The notes: generated by a model not told the origin, from the sequence alone. Positions 1-11,282 are shown, counted from the stretch's first letter. The stretch: 64,000 nucleotides of DNA from Fragilariopsis cylindrus CCMP1102 (GCA_900095095.1 FMBT01000381.1:1-64000), one strand, 5' to 3'. Numbers and translations: made by a program.

Positions 1-1165
1 TTCTTCTTTCGTTGTTCCCACCACCATTATACTTTACTAAACTACCCCCCTCCCACACACAAGCAGGGAAAATATGGATGTCGGTTATTGTAGTTGTATC
101 GATCACCTTTAGCTTTATTGTGAGAGTGAGAACTACTGGATAAAAATAATTTTGTTTTGATGGGATGATGATTGATTTTGTTCGAAACAATTATTTGTCG
201 AAGTTTCAGTTTGAAAATTGTTTGTTAGCTGCGAGCAGCGTTTCAACTGACTGAAATAATGACAGATCGTGGAAAGCAGTGCGCGCGAGCCTACCGGAAC
301 GTTAATCAAACAACAACTGTCATTCTTTCATAACTGATTCATTCAACGCGCAGCTCGCAGATTTTAAGAATATTCTTATTGGATTGTTGCACGCACCTTT
401 CGTGTTAGTATAGGCAGTATTCGTGTTAGTATAAAAACTCAAGCTTGACTAGCTAGTAGCAAAATAGTCACTACAGTACTGTACAGAAATCAATTGCATG
501 TTGCTGCTGCTCCTGGTTTTTTTTTCAAAAGTCTATATAATTTCATTACCACATAAGGAGCAAAATTTGGGTTGTTTCAACAGCGAAAGCTTAAATTCAT
601 CAGACATAAAGTTCTGAGTTGTGTGAAAAACTGCGGAACAAACTCTATCAGAGGTAAAAATAGAGAAGGAAGAACCAGATTATTTGTATGGATAGCATCA
701 TTAGCTTTTCTGCTTTTTGTCTATTATGTAGCTCAATTTTTACCGGACTGAACTGAAAAGAAGAAGAACATCATCAACCAACCAAAAATTAAACACAACA
801 AAGATAATATTATACCACAAGTGCTTGGCTGATTTGTAAGATAGCTATAGGGTAGGGATGACCCGTTTTTTTGCTGCTGTACTGTAGGATTTATGTTTGT
901 CTCCTTCATTGATAGGTAGAGTTGTTCGCTGTTGTGGCCATGGAGGACAAAAAAAAATGTCTATAAAAAGTTTTTCTCCAATGTGTGGACGTCTGGCCTT
1001 TATACGATTTCACCGTATCCATTCAGGTTTATAGAGGATAAACACAAGGCGACTACGAACAAACTGTTCTTGTACAACAGTAGCAAGCGAAGATACTATC
1101 CGCAGACAAGAGCATCGACAACTTAATGAGACACCAACAATAAACAACGCTAATAAATAACAATT
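1..1165. other. Intergenic/upstream region
   Basis: I see no convincing gene here. A 64-codon frame at 932-1126 has no recognisable motif and probably lies in the leader of the downstream gene. The one structured element is an imperfect inverted repeat at 229-360, described separately. Confidence 0.6.
229..360. repeat. Imperfect inverted repeat
   Basis: The left arm (229-265) and right arm (317-360) are imperfect reverse complements. Both share the outer CTGCGAGC and inner ATGACAG blocks, with small gaps in between. A spacer of about 50 bp rich in GCGCGC separates them. It could be a small decayed foldback element or a transcribed hairpin; no flanking duplication is obvious. Confidence 0.55.
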
Positions 1166-2524
1166 ATGATGTCTTCAGAGACCGATGAAAATATACCAGT
1201 AGAAGCTGCCGTCCAACTAGGATTTTCCGTTCCATTCGAAGATGACGATCATCGGAGGTTCGCTGGCCATAATATGCCATTGTGGAGAGATTGGGATGGT
1301 GGTCAATTGGGAGGACGACCGACTTGGCTCAATCCAAAAGATATTCCCCAGGATTACCTTACCTGTAAATGCTGTCAGATTCCTCTAGTATTTGTCTGTC
1401 AGATCTACTGTCCCTGTGATGATATCAGTCCCGACGCCTACCATCGTACATTTTACGTCTTTGCTTGCCCAAAGAGCAATAGCAGCAATGGGTGTGGAAA
1501 AGAAACAACTGGAACGATACGTGTATTGCGTACCCAATTGCCAAAGCAAAATCCGTACTATCCACTAGAAGCAAATGAGTTATCGACGACGCATCTTCCA
1601 GAGTCTTGGGAGGTGAATCTTTGCAGGGTATGTGGTCAACGAGGGCACGGCAAATGTCCAGTTCAGGGTTATCACTTTTGTGGCAGACACCATCAGAAAG
1701 AACATAAGAAATATATCTTCAACAAAAAAGAATCTTCTTCCGACTTGGAATCTACATTCATGCCTTCCGTATTGACAGCATCGGAGTTGGTAGTGGAAGA
1801 AGAGCCTCAAGTTGAGAAGGATGAAAAATCGATAGAAAAGGCGGAAAGTCCCATGTTCGACGACGACGACGATGATGAAAACGACGACGAAGCAGGATTA
1901 GATAGTAATTTAGAACAGGCAGATTTAAATGAAATGACCGGTGCTGGCCCCGAGACGATTACAAAAGACGATGCCACTATGAAATTTTATGATCGAATTA
2001 TTAGTATACCTAATGTCAACACGCAATGTCTTCGTTACTTGAGATGGCCCGATCAGGAGCAATGTTTGGAAACCACCTCTCCATTATGGATCCGATCGGA
2101 CTACCGACCCAATGATGCAGATATACCTTCATGCGAACGATGTGGAGCGGAGCGACGATTTGAGTTCCAACTTATGCCTCAAATGCTTCATTACTTGTTG
2201 AAAAATCACGAAGAAACGGAACGGAACAAAGAAGACGACAAAAATACAATAAAGAAAGAAGAAATCGAGGCATTAAGAGCAGCAACAAACATAATAGAAC
2301 AATCAGAACCAGAGCAAGTCCCTCCTAATCTTGTAGATACTACAGAAAAGGCGGTCGATGCAATGAGAGCTAAAATTATGGAGGGGGACACCAACAAACC
2401 GAATTGGGGATGCGTTTCAGTTTTTACTTGTACGGGTAGTTGTGGCGGGCTTGAGGTCCAAGAGAAGTCAGTGCTTGGTGCTTACACAGAAGAATTTGCG
2501 TGGAAGCAGCCATCGCTCGATTAG
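1166..2524 (+). CDS. PDCD2/TSR4-family ribosome biogenesis protein
   Basis: This is a 452-residue uninterrupted protein of the PDCD2/TSR4 family. Family members act as a co-translational chaperone for ribosomal protein uS5 and are needed for 40S maturation. The N-terminal third has the family's opening (LGFSVPFEDDD, then PLWRDWDGGQLGGRPTWL) and paired cysteines (CKCC, YCPC, FACP). A MYND-like zinc finger follows at about residues 153-182 (CRVCGQRGHGKC, YHFCGRHH). An acidic linker (DDDDDDEN) separates it from the PDCD2_C domain at about 275-450, with CLRYLRWPDQEQCLETTSPLW, CERCGAERRFEFQLMPQML and a final WGCVSVFTC...YTEEFAWKQ. The start could be either of two adjacent ATG codons (1166 or 1169). 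Its 3' end converges on TAF6, leaving about 220 bp between the two stops. No frame problem is seen. It may be either the PDCD2 or the PDCD2L paralogue. Confidence 0.93.
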   Translation: MMSSETDENIPVEAAVQLGFSVPFEDDDHRRFAGHNMPLWRDWDGGQLGGRPTWLNPKDIPQDYLTCKCCQIPLVFVCQIYCPCDDISPDAYHRTFYVFACPKSNSSNGCGKETTGTIRVLRTQLPKQNPYYPLEANELSTTHLPESWEVNLCRVCGQRGHGKCPVQGYHFCGRHHQKEHKKYIFNKKESSSDLESTFMPSVLTASELVVEEEPQVEKDEKSIEKAESPMFDDDDDDENDDEAGLDSNLEQADLNEMTGAGPETITKDDATMKFYDRIISIPNVNTQCLRYLRWPDQEQCLETTSPLWIRSDYRPNDADIPSCERCGAERRFEFQLMPQMLHYLLKNHEETERNKEDDKNTIKKEEIEALRAATNIIEQSEPEQVPPNLVDTTEKAVDAMRAKIMEGDTNKPNWGCVSVFTCTGSCGGLEVQEKSVLGAYTEEFAWKQPSLD

Positions 2525-2744
2525 ACCTCGTCCCGTTCCTATAATAGAATTGATTAGCAACAGTTACAGACAAAGATTATCCCGAACTTGTTTTATCTAC
2601 TACTGTAGTGCACAGGTTAAAATTTGAAAATATTAATTCTTGTGACAAAACAAATTTCCCATTTACTATTACATTCGTTTTCAACTAAAATCAATCGTGT
2701 CTACGTCATTTCTTCCAATATTTAACATTCTAAAAAAATACATA

Positions 2745-4442
2745 TCAAATGAAGCACGTGGCGTATTCTGTTTCGTTTGTGCACATCATGACTAATCTAT
2801 CCCCAAAAGTATCTTCTAACTCATCCCATCCCATGTCCATGGCCTCGGGTGCCTCTTGATTGAATACACCGATAGCATTCAAAGTAGCCTGTTCGCACAT
2901 TTGAATTGCCATTCGTTGTTCCAAGTTATTGGCGTTTGCGAGTGCTGTTTCCGACATTTTCCAGTAATCCAACGCCAATGGCAGAACAAAAGCATTGATC
3001 GCCTTTGAACCAAAGAAAGTAATAGCTACAAGGCCTCCGTATCGAGTAGAAAGAGATTTATCGGGTCCAATGGCATCAGACAATGTTTTCAAAACTCTCG
3101 CTTTGAGCGTTGCGTAATCCTCTCCAAATCTATTGGAATAGATATGAAAGATCGAACCATTCATTGAAACAAAACAAAAAATATAACGAGACTGTCAGAA
3201 AAGAGGATTTTTCCAGTTCCCGCGACAAAAGTAGTCGAATATAATATCGTATACGTACAGATTACAAGTTTGTACCAAACAAAGAGCAGCCTCGTAACGT
3301 AGTATCCAGTGATTGTCGAACGATTTGGAGGACAACCTCTGTGCCACAACCATTGTCAAGATAGCAGGCAAAAGTTGATGAAGCTGGAAGGGAAATTACA
3401 TCGGATAAAGATCGGGAATAAGAAAGGAGAAGGAATATGTTAGATACTCAGTAACACCTGTTGCTCGACTAATAAAATTCAATGATGCACGGTCTCAGTC
3501 TATCGACTGATAAAATAAATTGTATTTTTATTTTTGTCTTTGCTTACATATAGTTCTAGATGCATGTGTGGATTGACTAACAGAGCCTGGGCCATGCGGA
3601 TTAAGGTTCGACAATGTTCCGGATTTCCCACGTGCTTGTATAGATTTTTGGTAACATAATTTATCATGAATGGTGCCAACTCTTGCAATCCAGTATCTTG
3701 ACTTAGTGACGTCAATGCCGCATCCTGTTGTTGCCGTGTCACAGGTGTGGCTCCACCACGTTCTACTGCTCCAGTTATTCTCGAAAAGTACAAGCGCAAT
3801 TCTTCACTCAAGAGACGAGGAAGTAATTGCGTAACTTGAACACCATCACGTCCTCCAGAGTTTCGTCATCCTCTTCATCGTCTTCGACTCGATGAACGAC
3901 CTGCTGCTTCCGTTTGTTGCTGTTGGCAGCATTGCTGCCAGCAGCGGTCGGTGGATTTTGTGGAATATCAGGTTGAACCCCATCAACTGCTAACCAGTGC
4001 AACGTCAATCCAACTTCTTGTGGTGGTCTGAATTTCATTTCACTCTTGAGATAGTCTTCTAACATAATCTTTTTATCGTCACGTGAGGACGAATTAACAA
4101 ATCGGCCACCACCAACCATCCCAGTAGCGTATATTTTCTCTGACCCTCGCCACTGCAATGCCATGTTAATGTCATCGGCGTGCAATCGACGTCTAAGAAT
4201 TCCCGTACGAATCTTATTATTTTTGTTGTTGCTTGTTAGCAGTCCAGAGCCACTGCCTCCTGCTGATCCCCCCACACACCACCAACACTCTTGGAATCTT
4301 TCCCATTCGATAGATGAAATCGAGCACGTTTACAGTGATGTTGTACTTTTACGGCTTCACGGATTAATTGAGTTATGTGTTGTTCTGTGAACGAAACGAG
4401 CGTCTCGCGTGCATCTACTGAAGTGACGGGGACAGATGGCAT
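2745..4442 (-). CDS. TAF6: TAF6, transcription initiation factor TFIID subunit 6 (spliced)
   Basis: This is a TFIID subunit that pairs with TAF9 through a histone fold and binds core promoters in the nucleus. The N-terminus has the second half of the histone fold (AVKVQHHCKRARF, then RRRLHADDINMALQWRG). The TAF6-specific stretch LTLHWLAVDGVQPDIPQNP follows, matching the animal AHWLSIEGCQPAIPENP region. Next come the HEAT-type C-terminal domain (SEELRLYFSRITGAVE, VNPHMHLELY) and the conserved SLSTRYGGLVAITFFG. Coding pieces are 4442-3548, 3383-3259 and 3129-2745; the introns begin GTAAGC and GTACGT and end CAG and TAG. The first piece changes frame twice (near 4260 and 3840). Adding one base at each makes the total divisible by three (about 468 residues), so I read these as missing bases rather than introns. 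The first helix of the histone fold looks short. Confidence 0.88.
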
Positions 4443-5274
4443 CGTTGCAAATAGTACGATGTGGAATATTATTCCTCTATTAAATACAGCTAGTCGAAAA
4501 TGTGAAACAATTTATGTATTCTTAAGGCTTGGTGTCTCGGTTGTTTCAATAAGCACATGCTATTGAACACACAACAAAGAGCAACTTAAAACTCTTCACT
4601 CTTTACATAAAAGTTGCATACCGTGTAACGTTATTGAATATATTTTTAGTGAAATTCTGAACGAAAAAATCTTATTTTCTCTGACCCTCCCAACAAAAAA
4701 GTAACACAAAAACAATTTTGAAGTTTCCCCCAACCCTCAGCGCCATGATTTTCGCGTCCGTCCTTCATCCGAATACCTTTTACCCCGTACTAATAATTTA
4801 CGCGTTTTTTCCTCGGCTATGCGTGCTTGAAAGTCGCAGAAAACAATAGCGCAACAGGGCAACAGCGACATCGTACTACCATCGCTGTTGTAGATGTATG
4901 AACCAGAAGACAATATTCTGTATTGATCACTGTTGTTTAATGTAAGTCGGTAACTTTGTGATCGCTGTAGTAGTAATAGTAGTAGTAGATGCTATCGTTG
5001 TGGCTGTGGTAATCGTCCATATTGTCACTGTTGCTATTGGTGTGATAACGGAGATTGATTTTATTATATTCGGGCGTCACTAAGTTATTAGTAGTAGCAC
5101 TTGTACGATAAAATGAGACAACGAACGATATTAGTGTGTTAGGATCGTTATAATTGAATTGCTGATTCATTATCCATTATACTTGTATCGAACGAACTCT
5201 AACCTGTTCCTTATTTCGTCATTCTCCTTTTTATAATTCCATAGATATTATATCATTCATAAAATAATAATAAA
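4443..5274. other. Divergent intergenic region between TAF6 and eL42
   Basis: This stretch of about 830 bp holds the promoters of two divergently transcribed genes. A short TAG/TAC-rich tract at 4965-4990 creates a 77-codon minus-strand frame with a tyrosine run that I do not regard as a gene. No other structure is seen. Confidence 0.5.
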
Positions 5275-5637
5275 ATGGTGAATGTTCCAAAAGAACGTAA
5301 GACATACTGTGCTGGAAAATGCAAGAAGCATTCCCTTCACAAGGTCACCCAATACAAGGCCGGTAAGGCATCAAATTTTGCCCAAGGTAAAAGACGATAC
5401 GACTCTAAACAAATGGGTTTCGGTGGACAAACAAAGCCAGTCTTTCACAAGAAGGCCAAAACTACACGTAAAATCGTCTTACGTCTTGAATGTAAGAAAT
5501 GTAAAACCAAAAAGCAATTATGTCACAAGAGAACCAAACATTTCGAACTTGGTCAAAAGGCGGCTGCATCGGTCATCAATATTAAATCATGTACTGTATT
5601 ATTTATCTACAATATACAACAGATATCAACACAATAA
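5275..5637 (+). CDS. RPL36A: 60S ribosomal protein eL42 (L44e/L36a)
   Basis: This is the large-subunit protein eL42, which lies near the ribosomal E site. It begins [12 protein letters not shown] and has the zinc-binding cysteines of the L44e family ([10 protein letters not shown] and [16 protein letters not shown]), plus the KHFELG signature near the C-terminus. Residue 55 of the [11 protein letters not shown] motif is proline, the form associated with cycloheximide sensitivity in other eukaryotes. The open frame runs 120 codons, but the family is close to 105. The extra tail after SVINI (from 5584) is unlike any eL42. One additional T in the AT-rich stretch at 5579-5586 would place TAA right after SVINI and give 103 residues, so the true stop is probably near 5585. 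No intron is seen. A duplicated tract begins about 100 bp downstream. Confidence 0.93.
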   Translation: MVNVPKERKTYCAGKCKKHSLHKVTQYKAGKASNFAQGKRRYDSKQMGFGGQTKPVFHKKAKTTRKIVLRLECKKCKTKKQLCHKRTKHFELGQKAAASVINIKSCTVLFIYNIQQISTQ

Positions 5638-5739
5638 ATAAGCAATGGATTATAATAATGAAAATAAATATACATATCGATCTTCCAGATTCAGACTTAA
5701 AACAACAATGACATGACTGCACGCGTTGATGTTCTCTGT

Positions 5740-6090
5740 TGCATCACTCGTATACTACTCTCTAGATATGATATGTGTATTTATACATACTTAATATTTC
5801 GAAAACAACTTGAGCTACTCTATTAAATTTATGTTACTGAGATTATCGGGTCTTTGAAAAGCTATCAGTGTATGCAATTCGTTCTCTCTTTTTGCCATTT
5901 CTATTTTCTATTGACGTCATCGTGGATGTCGCTGTTACATCACTCGTGTACTATATTCTCTAGCTACGATATATGCATTTGTATATAGTTTGATATTTCG
6001 AAAGCAACCTGAGCTACTCAATTAAATTTATTACCTTGTAGAGAGTTAATCAGATCTTTGAACACCTATCGATGCATTCAATTCTTTCCT
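5740..6090. repeat. Diverged tandem duplication, unit about 200 bp
   Basis: Two copies of one noncoding sequence lie head to tail. Shared anchors are CATCACTCG (5742 and 5938), a TATTTCGAAA block, GAGCTACTC (5812 and 6011), TCTTTGAA (5851 and 6055) and a TGCAATTC/GCATTCAATTC block near 5873 and 6074. The offset drifts from 196 to 204 bp, so small indels have accumulated. It lies between eL42 and POP4, probably in their downstream flanks. Confidence 0.8.
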
Positions 6091-6145
6091 TTCATTTTGT
6101 CGTAACCCATTTCTGCAGACGTAACCTGCCTATTATATTGAATTA

Positions 6146-7565
6146 TTATTTGATAATATCGTCTGGATCGATTATAGAAATACAAATAGCTTTGTCTGGC
6201 AAAGAGATGATGTTCTTATTATCATCGCGACCATCTTTGTGTTGTTGTTGTTCACACAACTACTACTTGTAGTAGTAGTAGTAGTAGTAGTATCGGATGG
6301 AAGTGGAACGATCAGTACCATAGATGATCCGCGTTTGGGTAAAAGAAAGATTTCTAATTCATCATAGTTATCTTCGTGTTCTTCTTTAACAACATCAAAT
6401 GTATTAGTTGTACTGCTACTGATAACATCAGATGATTCTTTTGTATGTTCTCTTTGTGTCCTCTTCGTCTTCGTCTTCTTCCTCCTACCCCTTTTTGTAG
6501 TGCTACTATAACCTGAAATTCTGTATGTATTTGTTGTTTCTCCAATTAAAATACCAAATCTACCAATCCAAGACCTATGAGAATTACAACTCTCAATCCG
6601 AACGTGGGATCCAATTAGTTCTATAGGACGATAATTGTTGCTCGTGCTGCTGTTGTTGTTTGTGCTGCCATTTTGTTGTTGCTGTTATTGTTGATTTTAT
6701 TATTATTATTATTTCTCCTCGTTAAAGCGATAAATTGATATTCAATTTCTTTCAAAGAAGGTATATCTAAATTTTGTAGTTGAGCTTCGTCGTTGTTGTT
6801 CTTGGTGTTATCATTTTTTGGTTTTTTATTACTGGACGACGGGGGATTTGATATTACTTTCCAAATATATTCATTCCAAGCAACATTCAATCCTTGTAGG
6901 AATGAAATAACATCATTACTATCATTATTTTGGTTGTTCTTCTTCATATTCATCTTATTTTTAGTAACATGGGTTTTATTTCTTCCCAACTTCGTTGACG
7001 TCGTTTTTTATTATTATTCGAAGACAACGATGTTCGTTCTTGAAAGGATTTATTAGTAGGTATTATTGATGAATTAATCCCCCCTCCAATCAACGTAACT
7101 GCCCGTTGTCGGATCCGACCTTCTATATCATTCTTTCCTAAAGGACGACTTCCATTATTCTTTGCATCGTTGTTGCTCACGCCGCCGCCAAAGCCAGTCG
7201 TCGATCGACTACGATTATTGCCATTGCGATGATAATCACAAGAAACGGTATGTAGAAAGGCTACCAAAGATACTTCTTGTAAAGATTTTGGTACAGATGA
7301 TTTCATACTCATATACTGGGACGGATGATGTTGATTAGATCGTTTGTTGACGTCGTCTTTGTCATTATCGTCGACGGAAGAAGTAGCAGAAGCAGCCGCC
7401 GCCGCCGCCGCTGCTGCCTTGTGGTAGGCAACAAGTGGTGTATACAGCAGATTTTTGACAAACTTTTTCCATCTTCCATCCACGAAAATTTTGAACCGAT
7501 GAATCGTCTTTGTCTTTGTTTTCCTTCCTAATATTAGAGGGACGTTTGTTGTTGGCGTTCGACAT
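6146..7565 (-). CDS. POP4: POP4/Rpp29, RNase P and RNase MRP subunit (low-complexity-rich)
   Basis: The best evidence is a block near 6545-6625 reading RPIELIGSHVRIESCNS...WIGRFGILIGETTNTYRI. It matches the Sm-like core of POP4 (usually LxGAxVxVxxSK...GIxGIVxxETKxxFxI). About 100 codons later LFLLPKRGSSMVLIVPLPSD matches the following strands. Upstream, EEIKPM and FLQGLNVAWNEYIWKV match the IKP and LWxQYI motifs that precede the core. The protein assists tRNA and rRNA processing in the nucleus and nucleolus. The coding region is spread over several frames with no plausible introns between them. It is packed with Asn, Ala, Lys/Arg and Thr repeats, where lost bases would be expected, and most steps fit one missing base. 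The N-terminal portion (7565 to about 7480) and exact ends are uncertain. The stop at 6146 rests on following the last frame into SLPDKAICISIIDPDDIIK. Confidence 0.7.
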
Positions 7566-8209
7566 GGTACATAATATCATATATTGGTATAAAAAACAAC
7601 GGAAAGAAAAGTGTAGAAGTCTGAAGTTTTGATTGTGTGTGTGGTCTTGTCGTTCTTGTGAAGTTGTTATTCTTTAGTCGAGTCAGTCGATTCCAATCAC
7701 GGCCTGAAACTCTGTTCTTTGGTTGCAGTGTTCTGAATTTTCATTTTCTTATTTACGTCACCGAATTCTATTGAATTGGTTGGCTGTAAGCTTTATGCGT
7801 TTTTCTAAATAGCTATTATTATGTAAAACCTCAAAATCTGTTCTGCGTGTATCGAATCCACCACCTATAACTCTATGAGCATGCAGTGAGCAAGTAAGTT
7901 AGCGAGTCGAAGTACGGGAAGATTTGCAAATAGCAAAGGAGACGCCTAAACCATTTAAGTTTGGACACGAAGATCGTCATGACAAAGAAGAAAAATATTG
8001 AAAACTACAACTTAATTGCTTCTGATTTCTTATAACTTTGAAACTTAGTATCCTATCCTTTTCTTCATCTTTGTTTTCAATAGCAGGTCATCCACAAAGT
8101 AAAGGTAAAAGCAAGAACTCAGTCAACATTATCATACCGGAATTTTTCATCAACAACAGTACCATCGCATTTTTATAATAATAAGGAAGAAGAATCTAAT
8201 TGCAGCACT
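7566..8209. other. Divergent intergenic region, POP4/DapA
   Basis: About 640 bp separate the two divergent starts. I see no gene, RNA or clear repeat in it. Confidence 0.5.
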
Positions 8210-9484
8210 ATGAAGTCTCCAATACTATCATCATTCGTATTATCCTCGACGATTTTGCCGTCAGTATAGGTAAGAAAAAAAGAATGTTTGTTGAGTTGTT
8301 ATGCTATACCAACATTTATTTTTCGCCTACGTTATTATTTCGAAGACATGATTATCCGCACGCACTCATAATGACTCCTCTTCACTTGCTGCCGCATCAT
8401 ATCGTCTTTTATTTTGTCGTCGTCGTCGTCGTTATTTTTCTACTACAACATACATCGTATCGTATCATATCATTCCAAACGAATCTGACAATGGTAAATG
8501 ACAGGTTTCGCATCGTACAGTTCTACATCATCGTCGAGCACGCAGTTGTTCGTAGGTACGAATGCCAATGAATTTATGCCAATGAAACGAGGATCTACTT
8601 GTGCTCTCATTACACCATTTACAGAGGATGATAAAATCGATGTACCGGGACTGGAGAAATTGATCGATTTTCATCTAGAAGCTGGAACGGATAATTTGTG
8701 CGTTCTTGGAACAACAGCTGAAGCGTCCGTTATGTCTATGGAAGAAAGAGAGCTTGCCCTGACAACTATTGTAAATAGAGCAAAAGGAAAAATCCCATTA
8801 TTAGTAGGAACCGGAACCATTGATCCTGCTTCTGTCAAGAAGTATACACAACAAGCTATCGATTTAGGAGCTGATGCTAGTTTAGTCGTTTCACCTTATT
8901 ATGTCAAACCACCACAAAGAGGTTTAATTAAACATTTTACGAGTATGGCTGATATGGGATTACCTGTTATTTTATACAACGTCCCCGGTAGGACCGCAGT
9001 CGATATATCAGACGAAACAATCGCAACACTTGCACAGCATGAACATATCGTTGGTATTAAGGATGCAACGGGGGATATTTCACGCCTAACATCATTAAAA
9101 AATATTCTTGGTGAGGAGGGTAGTAAAAACTTTTTGAAGTATAGTGGAGACGATGGAACAACGCTGGATTTTATTCTAGCAGGTGGAGATGGTTGTATAT
9201 CAGTAACAGCCAACATCACCCCTAAGGTTATGAAAGCAATGGTCCATGCGGCATTGGAGGGGAATAGTGAACTGGCTAGGGAATTGAACCAACCATTAGA
9301 ACTTTTACATCAAAGATTATTTGTTGAGGCTAATCCAATTCCTTGTAAGTGGGCTGCCAATCGGATGGGACTTACAAGCAGGGCCTACTGTCGAGCACCA
9401 TTGGATGAATTGGATCCACAATACTATGACTTTTTGGAGGAAGCCTTAGTCGCTGCCAACATGCTGGTTACTCAAGAACGGTGA
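8210..9484 (+). CDS. dapA: 4-hydroxy-tetrahydrodipicolinate synthase (DHDPS), probably plastid targeted
   Basis: This enzyme condenses pyruvate with aspartate semialdehyde, the first committed step of lysine synthesis by the diaminopimelate route, which algae run in the plastid. The body begins GSTCALITPFTEDDKID and has LGTTAEASVM (the threonine pair of the active site), VSPYYVKPPQ, VILYNVPGRTAVD (catalytic Tyr), GIKDATGD (Schiff-base Lys) and CISVTANITP. About 290 residues of catalytic domain is the usual length. A 60-nt first exon (8210-8269) encodes a hydrophobic leader, MKSPILSSFVLSSTILPSV. An intron runs from GTAAGA to ACAG, and exon 2 (8505-9484) continues GFASYSS. The ATG frame and exon 2 are out of register by one missing base, near 8265. 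The leader resembles a signal peptide followed by a short transit stretch. Confidence 0.93.
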
Positions 9485-9914
9485 TAACAGATATCTTTTA
9501 TTTAAATTTGAATATACATTAACACAACTTAAGTAGAAAAACAAACAACCAAATTGAAACGTTATTAATAATTGTTTCTCTTGGGAGAGTTTCGTTTCCT
9601 ACCAGTCCACCACGTTGTGTGTTCTTTTGGCTATGACAGATGCTGTATTTCACAGAAAAAATGATCCTCATACTAATAATTATAGATAGAGTGTTGTAGA
9701 GGGCTGTTATAGTAATAATAGTGAACATTCGTGCATTGCAGGAGTCCTCTTCCTTATTTCCTACTCAAGACTAATTATAAGGAGGAAATTATACTATACA
9801 TATTTATTATTATTATAAGAACACTATTGAAAAAATACATACAAATCGAAGTAAAATAAATCAAATATACAATAAAGGAAGTGTTGGAACCAAAATAATC
9901 ATCGTCTCTATCCG
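9485..9914. other. Convergent intergenic region
   Basis: About 430 bp of AT-rich sequence lie between two converging genes. Nothing is recognisable beyond likely 3' untranslated sequence. Confidence 0.5.
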
Positions 9915-11282
9915 TCACCCATCATAGTTTTGAGTCGATAGATTACGCTTGGGAAGGGGTTTCAGCTCTAATCCATACGAGTTATGCTGTGGTGCGGCAT
10001 TGTATAAATCTTCAGCCAGGACTGATTTGGTAGCAATGGCTGGAGGACGCGTGTGAATTACAACCTTTTCCTTCTTCTTAGTAGTAGAAGAATCACCTTC
10101 GTCATCGTATAGACCTTCTTCCTTCTTACTAATCAAACTTTTTGACAATATGTGACCCGTTCCGGTTAGATTAATAGTAGGAATACTCCCTTTGAAGCCT
10201 ACTCTAATGCCAATCTGTCCTGACTTGAGATTATTAACTTTATATTCTCCATCTTCGTTATCGTACCCTTCAGCACTATTCTCCCATTCCTGATCTTCCT
10301 TAGCAGACTGCAAAGCGTCATTAAGTTCCCAATCTGCCAGTTCGAGGTAGGCCTTTGCTTCCGTGATACTTATGTCTGGATATTCTGCCTGGATTTTATG
10401 TAGCTTGTATTCCTTATTGTCCGTATCTTGCACTCGAATAAATCCTGTTCGGAGTGCTTGCTTTGACAATGGAATTAGAAGTTTCTTTGGAGCCGAGTGG
10501 AGCGTACCAGAAAAGTGATTTGCACGACGCAACTGAGATGCGCTAACCTTGTAAGATATACATATCCCTTGTAGGGTATCAGTGGGAAGACAGACATGTT
10601 CAACATAGTCCACTCCCAGGATGCCCTTTCCACTCGGACCGAGTACGTTGTCTTGCGAGTCAAGTGTCGACGATGAATTTGTTCTTTGTATTTTGAAGGG
10701 GACCGATAACGTTGCAGGGTAAGACGAGCTATCTTGATCCAATGATGCAATGGACCGTACGGATCCTGCCTTTGGACCCGACGACACAAAAACACCAGAA
10801 CAATTGGAAGTTTTCTCGTCACAGCCACCACAACAAGAAAGAATTTCCCAATCGTTCTCATATTGAAAATTTGTAATTGGCTGCTGTTGATCAATCACAC
10901 CCTTTAAATCTAAAGCGGATTCATCTTTTCCTGGGGAAACTGCAACAGGACAACGCGCAATAGGTGGTGTTTTCGGTAATTGTTGCTGTTGTTTTTGGGG
11001 TTTACTTTCTGTGACGATAGCAGGTGGTGTATTTCTCTGGGTAGGTTCTTTCGTTTCAGGAGAAGTCCCCGCGACGATATGTGGCTTATTACGCTGTGCT
11101 TGACTGTTTCGATCGGCATGCTCTTGCTGTTTAACTTGATGTTCCTTCAATGCAGCATGACCTGCTGATGCTACCCCCGACAGAAACTTTTTCACTTTAA
11201 AAGGGAACAATCCTCCTCCAAGTTGTTCCTGATTTTGATTATGCTGTTTTATCTGTTCCTGTTTTTGTTTTTGTTCAGGCAT
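9915..11282 (-). CDS. LysM-domain protein, intracellular type
   Basis: This is a 455-residue intact protein. The N-terminal 200 residues are Gln/Lys-rich and probably disordered. One LysM domain lies at about 225-275 (VEHVCLPTDTLQGICISYKVS, then LRRANHFSGT and KKLLIPLSK), in the form seen in eukaryotic cytosolic LYSMD-like proteins rather than secreted chitin receptors. No signal peptide or membrane segment is seen. A second conserved stretch at about 297-327 (EYPDISITEAKAYLELADW, then ELNDAL) resembles a UBA-like three-helix fold. The C-terminus contains GIRVGFKG and basic patches. The substrate is unknown; glycan or nucleotide-sugar binding by the LysM fold is only a family-level inference. 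Confidence 0.8.
   Translation of the reverse strand: MPEQKQKQEQIKQHNQNQEQLGGGLFPFKVKKFLSGVASAGHAALKEHQVKQQEHADRNSQAQRNKPHIVAGTSPETKEPTQRNTPPAIVTESKPQKQQQQLPKTPPIARCPVAVSPGKDESALDLKGVIDQQQPITNFQYENDWEILSCCGGCDEKTSNCSGVFVSSGPKAGSVRSIASLDQDSSSYPATLSVPFKIQRTNSSSTLDSQDNVLGPSGKGILGVDYVEHVCLPTDTLQGICISYKVSASQLRRANHFSGTLHSAPKKLLIPLSKQALRTGFIRVQDTDNKEYKLHKIQAEYPDISITEAKAYLELADWELNDALQSAKEDQEWENSAEGYDNEDGEYKVNNLKSGQIGIRVGFKGSIPTINLTGTGHILSKSLISKKEEGLYDDEGDSSTTKKKEKVVIHTRPPAIATKSVLAEDLYNAAPQHNSYGLELKPLPKRNLSTQNYDG

Noticed and set aside
932-1126. 64-codon frame upstream of PDCD2
   Set aside because: No motif, poor initiation context, and it ends 40 bp before the real gene; likely leader sequence.
4236-4300. 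Tiny introns of 26-29 nt in TAF6
   Set aside because: One missing base per step explains both frame changes, and the size is far below all other introns here.
4937-5170. 77-codon minus frame with a Tyr run
   Set aside because: It arises from a TAG/TAC repeat and has no recognisable domain.
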